This document shows, one piece after another, positions 33,095 to 41,923 of a DNA stretch of 57,674 nucleotides. The DNA lies in contig CAJMLY010000012.1 in the NCBI GenBank assembly GCA_905214425.1, forward strand, positions 1 through 57,674, in the 5' to 3' direction. Origin of the DNA: an uncultured bacterium (GTDB taxonomy: Bacteria; Actinomycetota; Coriobacteriia; Coriobacteriales; Coriobacteriaceae). Numbering within the stretch: position 1 is the first letter of the stretch; the number at the start of each line of letters is the position of its first letter. The position numbers were made by a program, and so were the translations under genes. The notes under the pieces were generated by a model, which saw nothing but the letters and a program-made list of their open reading frames with translations, was not told the origin of the DNA and did not search any database.

Positions 33095-34483
33095 CTACTT
33101 TTTGAGCGCAGCCAGAGCGGGATCGACCGGCGCAGGAGCCTCCAGATCGGAGACCTTCACAATGCCGTTTTCGTCGGAGAAGGCACGGTAAATGGTCCGA
33201 ATCGCCAAGTCGAAGTCCTTCTCCTCGACACCGATAATGATGTTGATCTCGTCACAGCTCTGTGAAATCATGCGCACGCTCACGCCGGCCTGGCCGAGCA
33301 TGCCAAACAGATGGCCCGAGATACCTGCACGACCGCGCAGGTTACGACCGACGGTCGCGATGAGCGCCAGGCCCTCGACAACCTCGATCTCGAGCGGCTC
33401 GACCTCCTGCTGAATGTCGCCCACAAGCGAGTACAGCGAATCGTGCACATCCTGCTCCTGCACCACGGCGCCAAAGCGGTCGACACCGGTGGGCATGTGC
33501 TCGACGGAAACGTCATAGCGCTCGAAGACCGAAAGCGCGCGGCGCATAAAGCCGACGCGCGGCTTGGTGCGGTCGCGGGCCACGTTAATGGCGACAAAAC
33601 CGCGCTTGCCGGTCACGCCGGTAATGATGGGCTCTGCCTCGCCCTCATCAGCCGTCTCGCTAATGATGGTGCCGGGGTCCTGCGGCGCATTGGTGTTCTT
33701 GATGACCAGCGGAATACCCGCCTCGCGCACGGGGAACACGGCCTCCTCGTGCAGGACGCTTGCGCCCATGTACGAAAGCTCGCGCAGCTCCTCGTAGGTA
33801 ACGCGCGCAATGGGCTGGGCCTCGGGAACAATACGCGGATCGGCAGAATAGAAACCCGAGACGTCGGTCCAGTTCTCGTACAGATCGGCGCCCAGGCACT
33901 TGGCCAGAATCGAGCCCGAGATATCGCCGCCGCCACGATCGAGCAGCTTGATCTGGCCCTCACGCGTCGCGCCGTAGAAACCGGGCATAACAAAGCCGCC
34001 CTGCTGACCGTACTCCTGCACCAGCTCAGAGGTGCGATTCATGCTGAGCGTACCGTCGTGATGGAACGCCACAACCGTCGCGGCGTCCAGGAACGGTAAG
34101 CCCAGGTACTCGGCCATCAGGCGGGCGGTAAAGTACTCGCCACGGCTCACAAGCTCCTCGGTGGAGTAGCCGCCCGAGCGGGCGCGCTCGGCAAAGGCCG
34201 CGAACTCCTCACGGATGGGATAGGTGAGCTCCAGCTCGTCAGCGATGTCAAAATAGCGCTGGCCAATGTCCTCGAGCAGCTCCTCACACGACACGTGGTA
34301 CTTGACGTGCGCGTTGACCAAGTAGAGCAGGTCGGTCACCTTGGTGTCGCCCTTAAAGCGGCGACCGCAGGCAGAAACCACCACAAAACGGCGGGCAGGG
34401 TCGGCGTCGACAATGGCCTTGATCTTCTTGAAGTGTTCGGCGTCGGCGACCGACGAGCCGCCAAACTTGGCAATCTTAATCAT
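33095..34483 (-). CDS. lysC: aspartate kinase
   Basis: A 462-residue monofunctional aspartokinase, the entry step of the aspartate amino-acid pathway. KFGGSSVADAEHFKK is the ATP/substrate motif; FYGATREGQIKLLDRGGGDISG is the second catalytic block. The C-terminal third carries two ACT domains (from about residue 295) that bind end-product amino acids and give feedback control. Start ATG at 34483 begins the conserved MIKIAKFGGSS. Divergent from thrC across 104 bp, so the two promoters share a short control region. Confidence 0.95.
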   Translation of the reverse strand: MIKIAKFGGSSVADAEHFKKIKAIVDADPARRFVVVSACGRRFKGDTKVTDLLYLVNAHVKYHVSCEELLEDIGQRYFDIADELELTYPIREEFAAFAERARSGGYSTEELVSRGEYFTARLMAEYLGLPFLDAATVVAFHHDGTLSMNRTSELVQEYGQQGGFVMPGFYGATREGQIKLLDRGGGDISGSILAKCLGADLYENWTDVSGFYSADPRIVPEAQPIARVTYEELRELSYMGASVLHEEAVFPVREAGIPLVIKNTNAPQDPGTIISETADEGEAEPIITGVTGKRGFVAINVARDRTKPRVGFMRRALSVFERYDVSVEHMPTGVDRFGAVVQEQDVHDSLYSLVGDIQQEVEPLEIEVVEGLALIATVGRNLRGRAGISGHLFGMLGQAGVSVRMISQSCDEINIIIGVEEKDFDLAIRTIYRAFSDENGIVKVSDLEAPAPVDPALAALKK

Positions 34484-34587
34484 GGGCTTGAGGTTACCTT
34501 TCTAAAAAGCCTCTGCGAACCTACTTTGTGCGCTCTGATACCATGGTTTCACCGATTGGGACCAAGGCATCCGAGGAGCAGTGTTAT

Positions 34588-36105
34588 ATGGGAACTTATC
34601 ATAGTACACGAGGACGCACTTTATCGTGCTCAAGTAAGGTGGCAATCCGTACCGGCATCGCTCCCGACGGGGGTTTGTTTGTCTCGGACGAGCTCGGCAC
34701 CCAGCAGGTCGATATCAGCTCGCTTGCAGATAAATCGTACTTTGAAATCGCTCAAGATGTGTTGGGAATGTTACTGAATGATTACACGGCCGAAGAAATT
34801 TCGGCGTGTGTCGACGAGGCATACCGCGGCACATTCGCGAGCGAAGAGGTCACGCCGCTCGTCAAACTCGACGCAGCGCCGGGCACCGACGCTCCTCAAA
34901 CCTATGTGATGGAGCTCTTTGGCGGCCCCACGAGCGCCTTCAAGGACGTCGCCCTGCAGATGCTCCCCCGCCTGATGGCCCGCACCTCCGCCAAGGACGG
35001 CGGCGCCGAGCGCATCATGATCGTCACCGCCACGTCGGGCGACACGGGCAAGGCAGCACTCGCCGGCTTTGCCGACGCCCCGGGCACGGGCATCACCGTC
35101 TTTTATCCCGAGGGCAAAGTCAGCCGCGTGCAGAATCTGCAGATGTCCACCCAGGAGGGCGATAACGTCGCCGTCTGCGGCATTCGCGGCAACTTCGACG
35201 ATGCCCAGAGTGCCGTCAAGCGCATCTTTGCCGATAAGGAGCTTGCCGAGCGTCTGGAGGCCGCCGGCACGGTGCTTTCGAGCGCCAACTCCATCAACGT
35301 CGGCCGTCTGGTGCCGCAGGTCGTCTACTACTTTGCCGCCTATGCGCAGCTGTTGCGCGCCGGCGCCATCGAGGCCGGCGACGCCGTGGAGTTCTGCGTA
35401 CCGACCGGCAACTTTGGCGACATCCTGGCCGGCTACTATGCCAAGCGCATGGGTCTGCCCGTCGCCAAACTCGTCGTGGCCAGCGACAAGAACAACGTGC
35501 TCGCCGACTTCCTGACCACCGGCGTCTACGACCGCAACCGTCCGTTCTTCACCACCATCTCGCCGTCGATGGATATCCTCATCAGCTCTAACCTGGAGCG
35601 CATGCTGTACTTCCTGTCCGATGGCGACTGCGAACTCGTTGCCGGCCTTATGGAGCAGCTGGCACAGACTGGTCGCTACGAGGTTCCCGCCGACCTGCTG
35701 GCAAAGATTCAGAGCGTCTTTGGCTGCGGTTGGGCCAGCGAAGACGAAGTCCGCGCTGCCATCAAGAGCTGCTGGGATGCGAACGGCTACGTAATCGACC
35801 CGCACACTGCTTGCGGCTATCACGTCTTTGAAAAGGTCGCTCCCGCCGAGGGCACCAAGGCCCGCGTGCTGCTTTCGACCGCAAGCCCCTACAAGTTCCC
35901 ACGCGCCTGCTGCGACGCCCTGGGCCTCGACGTTCCCGCGGATGATTTTGAGGCCATGCGTGTACTCGAGCAGGCCACCAACACGGTCGCCCCGACCCAG
36001 CTCGCCGAGCTCGAGTCCAAACCCGTCCGCTTCGAAGACGTCTGCGACGTCAATGAGATGGCAAGCTACGTCGAGTCTGCAGCAAAAAAGATGGCTACCA
36101 ACTAA
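34588..36105 (+). CDS. thrC: threonine synthase
   Basis: A 505-residue PLP enzyme that converts O-phosphohomoserine to threonine. The PLP lysine is Lys119 in FGGPTSAFKDVALQ; TATSGDTGKAAL is the phosphate-binding loop. The long form with MGTYHSTRG at the N-terminus is the fungal/enterobacterial-like class. Start ATG at 34588 is nine bases from GAGGAG. thrB follows after a terminator and a hairpin; homoserine dehydrogenase is not in the window. Confidence 0.95.
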   Translation: MGTYHSTRGRTLSCSSKVAIRTGIAPDGGLFVSDELGTQQVDISSLADKSYFEIAQDVLGMLLNDYTAEEISACVDEAYRGTFASEEVTPLVKLDAAPGTDAPQTYVMELFGGPTSAFKDVALQMLPRLMARTSAKDGGAERIMIVTATSGDTGKAALAGFADAPGTGITVFYPEGKVSRVQNLQMSTQEGDNVAVCGIRGNFDDAQSAVKRIFADKELAERLEAAGTVLSSANSINVGRLVPQVVYYFAAYAQLLRAGAIEAGDAVEFCVPTGNFGDILAGYYAKRMGLPVAKLVVASDKNNVLADFLTTGVYDRNRPFFTTISPSMDILISSNLERMLYFLSDGDCELVAGLMEQLAQTGRYEVPADLLAKIQSVFGCGWASEDEVRAAIKSCWDANGYVIDPHTACGYHVFEKVAPAEGTKARVLLSTASPYKFPRACCDALGLDVPADDFEAMRVLEQATNTVAPTQLAELESKPVRFEDVCDVNEMASYVESAAKKMATN

Positions 36106-36118
36106 AACCCTTTATAAG

Positions 36119-36150
36119 GCGCCGGCGAAAGCCGGCGCACCTTCTTTTTA
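36119..36150 (+). terminator. intrinsic terminator after thrC
   Basis: GCGCCGGC (36119-36126) and GCCGGCGC (36131-36138) with a GAAA loop, followed by ACCTTCTTTTTATTT. Confidence 0.85.
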
Positions 36151-36181
36151 TTTAGCTTTCGGGATGATGACGAGCATGCGA

Positions 36182-36293
36182 GCGGGTCTGGCCGTTTAGT
36201 TCGTCGCGAGTTCCGCACGAGCCGGAAAGCACTTAATGTGCTTTCCGAGCGAGCCAGGACTGCCCGAGCAGCGAACTAAACGGCCAGACCCGC
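36182..36293 (+). repeat. long hairpin directly before the thrB ribosome site
   Basis: Perfect 22-bp outer arms (36182-36203 with 36272-36293) and a perfect 10-bp inner stem (36223-36232 with 36238-36247). The outer arm ends two bases before AGGAGG of thrB. Similar in plan to the 3'-end elements, but the internal strands match only weakly and only in the opposite orientation. Confidence 0.65.
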
Positions 36294-36307
36294 CCAGGAG
36301 GACCCAC

Positions 36308-37189
36308 ATGATCAAAATCACCGTCCCAGCAACCAGCGCCAACCTAGGCATCGGCTACGATACCCTCGGCATGGCCGTCAGCCTCTACTCGCACTTCACC
36401 TTCGAGCGCGCCGACAAGCTCACCATCACGGGCTGCCCCGAAGAGTTCCAAAACGAGAACAACCTGGTCTATGTAAGCTTTGTCGATGCGCTGGCCGCAT
36501 GGGGCGAGCCGGCTTTTCCCGTTGCCATCGACATTCAGACCGACGTGCCCGTCGCCCGCGGCCTGGGTTCCAGCTCCACCTGCGTCGTCGCCGGCATCAT
36601 GGCTGCCGCCGCGTTGACGGGCCATACCGTCGACCGCGCCGAGCTCGTCCGCATCGCCACCGAGGTCGAGGGTCATCCCGATAACGTCGCCCCCGCTATC
36701 CTGGGCGGTGCCGTTTGCTCCTTTACGCCGACTGATTCGCTCCCCCAGTGCCTGCGCTACGAGGTGAGCGATCGCTTGCGTTTTATTACCGTGATTCCGC
36801 CCTACGAGGTACATACGAGCGAGGCGCGCAAGGTTGTGCCGCAGGAGATTCCACTCTCCACCGCCGTGTGGCAGATGGGCCGCATCGCCGGCATGACGCG
36901 CGGCTTGGAGACTGGTGACCTGGACCTGATTGCCGCCGCTAATGACGACCGCATCCAGGAGCCCTATCGCCGCCGCCTCATCCCCGACTACAACGCCGTG
37001 CGCGACACCTGCCTTAACGGAGGCGCCAAGACCATCTGGATCAGTGGCTCCGGCTCGACCCTCATGGCCGTGACTGACGACACCATCGTGGCAAAGTTCC
37101 TACAGGTCAAACTGCGTGAGCAGTTCCCCAAGTGTGATACGCATATTCTGACGTGCGACACCGAGGGCGCTCAAATCGAGTACCTGTAG
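36308..37189 (+). CDS. thrB: homoserine kinase
   Basis: A 293-residue GHMP kinase that phosphorylates homoserine for threonine synthase. VPATSANLGIGYDTLG is the N-terminal signature, VPVARGLGSSSTCVVAGI the ATP loop and ISGSGSTLMAV the third motif. Start ATG at 36308 follows AGGAGG with seven bases between; the frame upstream runs through the hairpin and is not family-like. thrC-thrB order links it to the pathway. A nested 3'-end hairpin begins 21 nt after the stop. Confidence 0.95.
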   Translation: MIKITVPATSANLGIGYDTLGMAVSLYSHFTFERADKLTITGCPEEFQNENNLVYVSFVDALAAWGEPAFPVAIDIQTDVPVARGLGSSSTCVVAGIMAAAALTGHTVDRAELVRIATEVEGHPDNVAPAILGGAVCSFTPTDSLPQCLRYEVSDRLRFITVIPPYEVHTSEARKVVPQEIPLSTAVWQMGRIAGMTRGLETGDLDLIAAANDDRIQEPYRRRLIPDYNAVRDTCLNGGAKTIWISGSGSTLMAVTDDTIVAKFLQVKLREQFPKCDTHILTCDTEGAQIEYL

Positions 37190-37210
37190 ACATCGCCGAT
37201 CGGTCTGTCC

Positions 37211-37339
37211 GGGCCGCCCAGGGGCATCCCCTTAAAAACGTCCTCGCACTTGAGGCCCGCTTATCCTGCTCCTTCGGAGCTGCGGATAAGCGGGCCTCGT
37301 GCTGCGGAATGTTTTTAAGGGGATGCCCCTGGGTGGCCC
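37211..37339 (+). ncRNA. nested-hairpin 3'-end element, copy 3 (after thrB)
   Basis: Outer arms 37211-37239 and 37311-37339 pair over 29 bp with one G-U. In thrB sense, GTCCTCGCACTTG leads into the inner 14-bp stem (37253-37266 with 37284-37297) capped by TGCTCCTTCGGAGC, the same tip as copy 2, and CGTGCTGCGGAAT leads out. No U-tract. Confidence 0.72.
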
Positions 37340-37477
37340 TATGGCAACGTGGCGAGCGATGTCTACAGGGACCCACGCTTTGAAGGGGCGCCGGGCTGAT
37401 AGTTTGGCTTTTTATTGGTAGGGGCTCTTGCTAGGCTGGAGCACTTCCTAGAGGCGGGCTTCGACTGTGTGCTTGGT

Positions 37478-38176
37478 TTACGCGGCGCTAGTTTCTTTGT
37501 ATTCAAAGACTGGTTCTAGGAGGTCCTCGATGTTGCAGTGGAGGGCTTTTGCTATGGCTCTTACGCTTGTAACCGAAGCTTCATTGATGTTTCTCTGGCG
37601 CTGCTCGTACATTTGGATTGAGCGGAGTGATACGCCCGATTCGTATGCCAAGTCTTGTTGGGTTTTCTTAAGTCTCTTTCTTGCTAGTGCTAGCTTGGTT
37701 TGAGGAGGTGTTTTCTTCGCCATATCGCAAACAAGACTCGCCACACGTTCCTCTGAGGCTTCATGCCAGGGGTAGTACAGGTTGCGCAGTGCGTCAAACG
37801 GAACGACATGCAGCAGATCTTCGAAAGACTCTCCTAGGCGCCACTGCAGGTATGCCAGCATCCAGCCCGCCCAATATTCCGGCGTCTTCTCAAATCGATA
37901 GGTGCAGTCCGGTATAGGCCCGTTTTGATAGCCCGACCTTTCGGCGATAAGCGCGAACAGCTCAACACCCGATTTTCCCGACACTACCCATGCGTTGCCG
38001 CGTTCGAACTCGCGGGCTACGCCGCTCAGGCAAAAGAGTTCAGCAACTTCCGATCCTTCTGCCCCATAATCGTTAACGGCATAGTCAAAGCAGTCGCCGA
38101 GGTTGTTCATTGCATCCTCGAGGTAGTAGACAGGGTATGTCCTACTCGGCCCACGATCCGTTAACTCTTGGATCAT
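37478..38176 (-). CDS. XRE-type regulator with unrecognised N-terminal domain
   Basis: A 232-residue protein. The C-terminal 70 residues are a Cro/CI-type helix-turn-helix (KLALARKRLKKTQQDLAYES, SLRSIQMYEQRQRNINEASV, then AKALHCNIEDLLEPV). The first 155 residues are not a domain I recognise; they include Asp/Trp-rich stretches (PEYWAGWMLAYLQWRLGESF). A C-terminal XRE domain behind a longer domain is seen in self-regulating one-gene systems and some toxin-antitoxin-like proteins; this is only a possibility. A nearly perfect 47-bp palindrome lies upstream and is the probable binding site. GGAGGG precedes the ATG at 38176. Confidence 0.75.
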   Translation of the reverse strand: MIQELTDRGPSRTYPVYYLEDAMNNLGDCFDYAVNDYGAEGSEVAELFCLSGVAREFERGNAWVVSGKSGVELFALIAERSGYQNGPIPDCTYRFEKTPEYWAGWMLAYLQWRLGESFEDLLHVVPFDALRNLYYPWHEASEERVASLVCDMAKKTPPQTKLALARKRLKKTQQDLAYESGVSLRSIQMYEQRQRNINEASVTSVRAIAKALHCNIEDLLEPVFEYKETSAA

Positions 38177-38231
38177 CTAAATCAACCCTCCCTGCCATCA
38201 AATCCCTAATGTCGACTCCCTCGGTGTCAAG

Positions 38232-38278
38232 ATATCGCCCTAGTGACAGTTCAATATTGACTATCACTAGGGCGATAT
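38232..38278. promoter_or_regulatory. 47-bp palindrome upstream of the XRE gene
   Basis: ATATCGCCCTAGTGA (38232-38246) and TCACTAGGGCGATAT (38264-38278) are perfect 15-bp arms, and the centre is also largely self-complementary. It lies 56-102 bp before the XRE start codon and 29 bp after engB. It may be an autoregulatory operator or the engB terminator. Confidence 0.65.
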
Positions 38279-38306
38279 GCTCAAAAGCTTTTGCCAAGAG
38301 CCCTTA

Positions 38307-38897
38307 CTAGAGGCAGGCCTCGGCGATGCGCTTTTTGAGTTCGTCGATGCCGGTGCCGGTCTGGGAGCTTGTAATGATTACGTTCTCGGCCGGGACGTTG
38401 AGCTGCTTTTTGATGGCTGCTGCTTGGCGGGCCTGCTGGGTGCGGCTGAGTTTGTCGGCTTTGGTGAGGCAAACGATAAAGTTGAACTCGTTGCCCTGTA
38501 GGTAGTCGATCATGTCGTGGTCGAGCTTGCTGGGGTCGTGACGAATGTCCACCAGCGAGACGACCAAGTTAAAGCTGCGCTCGGAGTCGAAAAAGTCGCC
38601 GATAAGCTCGGCCCAGCGGTCGCGCTCGGCCTTGGAGCGACGGGCGAAACCGTAACCCGGCAGGTCCACGAAATGCACGTCATCGGCCTCAAAGAAGTTG
38701 ATGTTGCTCGTCTTGCCCGGCGTACTGGAAACCTTGACTAGGTTCTTGCGGCCAAATAGCTTGTTCATAATCGACGACTTGCCCACGTTGGAGCGGCCGA
38801 CAAAGCTCACCTCGGGGCAGGTGGACTCGGGAATCTGCGAAACCTTGCCATAGCTGGCGACGAACTTGGCAAGCTGGTAGTTAATGGAATCGGCCAT
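38307..38897 (-). CDS. engB: ribosome biogenesis GTPase EngB/YsxC
   Basis: A 196-residue GTPase needed for assembly of the large ribosomal subunit. G1 is GRSNVGKSSIMN, G2/G3 region STPGKTSNINFF and VDLPGYGFARR, G4 is TKAD and G5 TSSQTGTG, all typical of EngB. Start ATG at 38897 is five bases after AAGGAG; a GTG two codons upstream is too close to the ribosome site. It follows mtnN by 39 bp on the same strand and is probably cotranscribed. Confidence 0.95.
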   Translation of the reverse strand: MADSINYQLAKFVASYGKVSQIPESTCPEVSFVGRSNVGKSSIMNKLFGRKNLVKVSSTPGKTSNINFFEADDVHFVDLPGYGFARRSKAERDRWAELIGDFFDSERSFNLVVSLVDIRHDPSKLDHDMIDYLQGNEFNFIVCLTKADKLSRTQQARQAAAIKKQLNVPAENVIITSSQTGTGIDELKKRIAEACL

Positions 38898-38936
38898 GGA
38901 CACTCCTTGGTCGTAGGTTCTTACAAAACGGGCGTG

Positions 38937-39677
38937 CTATTGCGCGGCGGCGATACGACGAACGATGTCAAGCGTGATACCGCTCGCAGTGCGAGCGTAC
39001 TCGTCCAGATCGAACTCGCGCTCGCAAAACGCGTCATATGCCTCGTCGCAATTATCGCTGATAGCGCGCAGCACCAGGCAATCGACACCATTCTTGGCCG
39101 CGATGTGCGCAATTGCCGCGCCCTCCATCTCGACGCAATCGGCATGCGTGGCCTCAATCGCAGCGTTACGCATGGCGTCACCCGTAACAAAGCGGTCACC
39201 CGTGGCGATAGTGCCACACAGGAACTGCTTGGGGTCCTTCTCCGCAGAATTCTCATCCGCCGAGGTATCCACAAATCCATGCTCGGCAAGCACGGCGGCG
39301 GCAACATCAACCAACGCCGGCGTCGAGGCAAACTCCTCGAGCCCCGGCGCGGACTCGGCGATGAGTGCCGTATCGGTATCCAGATAGCGCAGGCACTTGC
39401 CTATAACCACGCCGTTAATATGGAGTTTAGGGTTTAGGCCGCCCGCAATACCCGAAAACACAACGGCCTGCGGGGCGTATTTGCTGATGAGATGCTGCGT
39501 TGCGGCAGCGGCGTTCACGGTCCCCATGCCTGCCGTCGTGGCGACTACCGTCAGACCCGAAAGCCCACCGTTCACAACGGTCAAGCCCGCCTCCTGCGAC
39601 TCATGCGCGCCACTCAGCTCTTCCTTAATCTGCGCAACCTCTTTTTCGAGTGCGCCTATGATCGCGATGGTTGCCAT
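38937..39677 (-). CDS. mtnN: 5'-methylthioadenosine/S-adenosylhomocysteine nucleosidase
   Basis: A 246-residue phosphorylase-fold nucleosidase that splits adenine from MTA, SAH and 5'-deoxyadenosine. ATIAIIGALEKEVAQIKEEL is the family N-terminus, VVFSGIAGGLNPKL and VEMEGAAIAHIA (substrate Glu) are conserved, and the catalytic Asp is in RAISDNCDE. There is an acidic insert about residues 135-150. Removal of 5'-deoxyadenosine would help the neighbouring radical SAM enzyme PflA, which makes it; this link is inference. Start ATG at 39677 follows GGGGGATGGC. Confidence 0.93.
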   Translation of the reverse strand: MATIAIIGALEKEVAQIKEELSGAHESQEAGLTVVNGGLSGLTVVATTAGMGTVNAAAATQHLISKYAPQAVVFSGIAGGLNPKLHINGVVIGKCLRYLDTDTALIAESAPGLEEFASTPALVDVAAAVLAEHGFVDTSADENSAEKDPKQFLCGTIATGDRFVTGDAMRNAAIEATHADCVEMEGAAIAHIAAKNGVDCLVLRAISDNCDEAYDAFCEREFDLDEYARTASGITLDIVRRIAAAQ

Positions 39678-39800
39678 GCCATCCCCCAAATCCGTGCAAA
39701 TTGCTTATCCACGGTATGGTACCAGCATTTTGACTCAACCGCGCAATACGAAGCCGCTAGACCACCGCAGCGCGGGTATCGTAGAGGAGCAAAAGACTTG

Positions 39801-40619
39801 CTAGCCGATGGCGTTTTTTAGCTCCGCGCGGCGCTTTTTCATGCCGGTCATAACGGCATTACGCAACTCGGGCATGCGCGCGGTATCCATCTGGGGCACG
39901 CCCTCGAGCTTATAGGGAATCCCCAGCTGCTCATACTTGACGACGCCCATCGTGTGATACGGCAGCATCTCCAAACCCACCACATTATGCCACGGAGCGA
40001 TGAGGCGGCCGAGCTTCTCGCACTCCTCCACCGTGTCGGTAATGCCCGGCACCACCACGTGGCGGATAACGACCTTAATCTTGCGACGCGCGAGCTCATC
40101 ACCAAACGCCAGAATGCGTGCGGGATCGCAACCGGTCAGCTTTTTATGCTCGATGGGATCGGCGTGTTTAATGTCGAGCAGCGCCATATCGGTCTCGTTG
40201 AGTAGGGCATCGAACTTCTCGGGATGCTGGGGGTCGAAGGCGTAGCCACAGCTATCCAGGCAGGTATGCACGCGGCCGTCGGGGTTGCTGTGCATGGCAC
40301 GGAACAGATCAGCCAAAAACTCGGGCTGCAGGAGCGGTTCACCGCCCGAAACGGTAATGCCGCCGCTACGGTAGAACTCATAGTTGCTCTGGAACTCGTC
40401 CATCAGATGCTCGACGGTCACCATGGTGCCGCCGTTGACCGACCAGGTATCGGGATTGTGGCAATACGCGCAGCGCATGGGACAGCCCTGAACAAACACC
40501 ACAAAGCGGATGCCAGGTCCGTCGACCGTTCCCATCGTCTCGATTGAATGCACGCGGCCCAGGGCAAACGCAGAGTCCTCGGGACGAGCGTCCACACCCT
40601 CAAGCGTCATTTCTGCCAT
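39801..40619 (-). CDS. pflA: pyruvate formate-lyase activating enzyme
   Basis: A 272-residue radical SAM enzyme that installs the glycyl radical on pyruvate formate-lyase. The cluster motif is CPMRCAYCHNPDTW (CX3CX2C), preceded by ETMGTVDGPGIRFVVFVQG; SGGEPLLQPEF and the YHTMGVVKYEQLGIPY end match PflA closely. It is not next to pflB, which lies about 7.5 kb away beyond degV and the sucrose cluster. Start ATG at 40619 (MAEMTLEG). Confidence 0.94.
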   Translation of the reverse strand: MAEMTLEGVDARPEDSAFALGRVHSIETMGTVDGPGIRFVVFVQGCPMRCAYCHNPDTWSVNGGTMVTVEHLMDEFQSNYEFYRSGGITVSGGEPLLQPEFLADLFRAMHSNPDGRVHTCLDSCGYAFDPQHPEKFDALLNETDMALLDIKHADPIEHKKLTGCDPARILAFGDELARRKIKVVIRHVVVPGITDTVEECEKLGRLIAPWHNVVGLEMLPYHTMGVVKYEQLGIPYKLEGVPQMDTARMPELRNAVMTGMKKRRAELKNAIG

Positions 40620-40663
40620 TCGCGCTACCTTGCCTCTCCTTGAATGCAACCAATTAAAATGCC

Positions 40664-40728
40664 AGAGCCATTCTAGCCCATGCGTTTGCGTTTAAACGTC
40701 TCGGGCCAGAATGGCACGTTTTAATCTA
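40664..40728 (-). terminator. hairpin between degV and pflA
   Basis: On the minus strand GCCATTCTGGCCC pairs with GGGCTAGAATGGC around a 23-nt loop and is followed by TCTGGCATTTTAATT. It lies after the degV stop and before pflA, so it separates the two units. Confidence 0.55.
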
Positions 40729-40793
40729 TCCCCCATCACCATGGTTGGGAGCTACGTCGAGACGTCAGGCTGAAGAGCGCTCGCCTGCGGCCT

Positions 40794-41648
40794 TTACGCC
40801 TTGAGCGTGAGCACCGCACCGAAGGCGGTCGGGCCGCAATGGCTCGAGATGACGCCGCCAACCTGAGTCCAGGTAACGTCCTTAAAGCCCAGGTCGTGCG
40901 CATAGACTTCCATGTCATCGCGCAGCTCCTGGGAAAGGCCCACCGAATACGCCAAGCCAATGTGCGAGTAGTCAATCTCGCCCTTCGCAACCATGTGGTC
41001 AATAAAGGCGCGGGCGCACTTGAGCATAGAGCCGCGGAACTTCTTGGTCGCCACGAACTTGCCGCCCGTCACCTCAATGCAGGGCTTAATCTTGAGCAGA
41101 TGGGCGCCAAGGAATGCCACGTTGGACAGACGACCGCCTACCTTAAGGAAGGCTAGGTCGGTAGGAACAAAGCCCAGCAGCACACGGTCCATGACGGAGT
41201 TCGTGAAGGCGAAGATCTCGTCGACGGTGGCATCGGGGTGAGCCTCGATGTATTTGGCAGTCTCGACGACAACGAGCGACTGGCCCACCGAGACAAAGCG
41301 CGTGTCCATGGAGTAGACGTAGTCGCGCCCCTTGGCGGCGATCTTCGATGATTGATGCGAGCAGGTCGTGGCCTCGGAGTACGCAAGATGCAGAATGGTC
41401 GCATCGGGCTGCTCGGCATGGATACGGTCGTACACGTGAGCAAAATCCGCAGGCGCGCAGCCGCTGGTCTTGGGCATTACGCCAAACTCGTTGCAGCGTG
41501 AATAAATCTCGAGCGGATCGATTGAACCGTCCTCGACGGTCTCGTCGCCAATCGTGACATGCATAGGCACGCGCACGATGCCGTAGCGCTCGCAGAGCTC
41601 CGGCGTCACATCCGACCCAGACTCGACCACGATTACGTACTTGCCCAT
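40794..41648 (-). CDS. DegV family fatty-acid-binding protein
   Basis: A 284-residue DegV protein. Members bind a fatty acid and serve in fatty-acid uptake and phospholipid synthesis with FakA-type kinases. GKYVIVVESGSDVTPEL, the PKTSGCAPADF block and LGFVPTDLAFLKVGGRLSN are recognisable; the canonical TSQP-type segment is TSGCAP here. Start ATG at 41648 begins the domain; an ATG at 41672 is possible. No FakA-like kinase gene is nearby. Upstream 275 bp carries a TGTAGAAT extended -10. Confidence 0.87.
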   Translation of the reverse strand: MGKYVIVVESGSDVTPELCERYGIVRVPMHVTIGDETVEDGSIDPLEIYSRCNEFGVMPKTSGCAPADFAHVYDRIHAEQPDATILHLAYSEATTCSHQSSKIAAKGRDYVYSMDTRFVSVGQSLVVVETAKYIEAHPDATVDEIFAFTNSVMDRVLLGFVPTDLAFLKVGGRLSNVAFLGAHLLKIKPCIEVTGGKFVATKKFRGSMLKCARAFIDHMVAKGEIDYSHIGLAYSVGLSQELRDDMEVYAHDLGFKDVTWTQVGGVISSHCGPTAFGAVLTLKA

Positions 41649-41923
41649 TATTATCACGACCCATCTCGACATTGGCTTTTCAATACATGGCACGCGCCGC
41701 CGCACTGTTGCACAACGGCGTCCAAGCGCCAAAGAGACGCCGCCCCTTGCACACAACAAAGGACAGCGTCTCCCTGGAAAACTCCGTGCATCCTGAGATT
41801 CTACACGGTTTATTAAGGAGTGTTACTTATTCCGCAAACGGTCGCTATACGCGATAAACGGTAGCTGGCCGCGGTAACTGCGACACATTCCGCCCAGCAA
41901 GTCCAATCGTACTCCATGCACGG

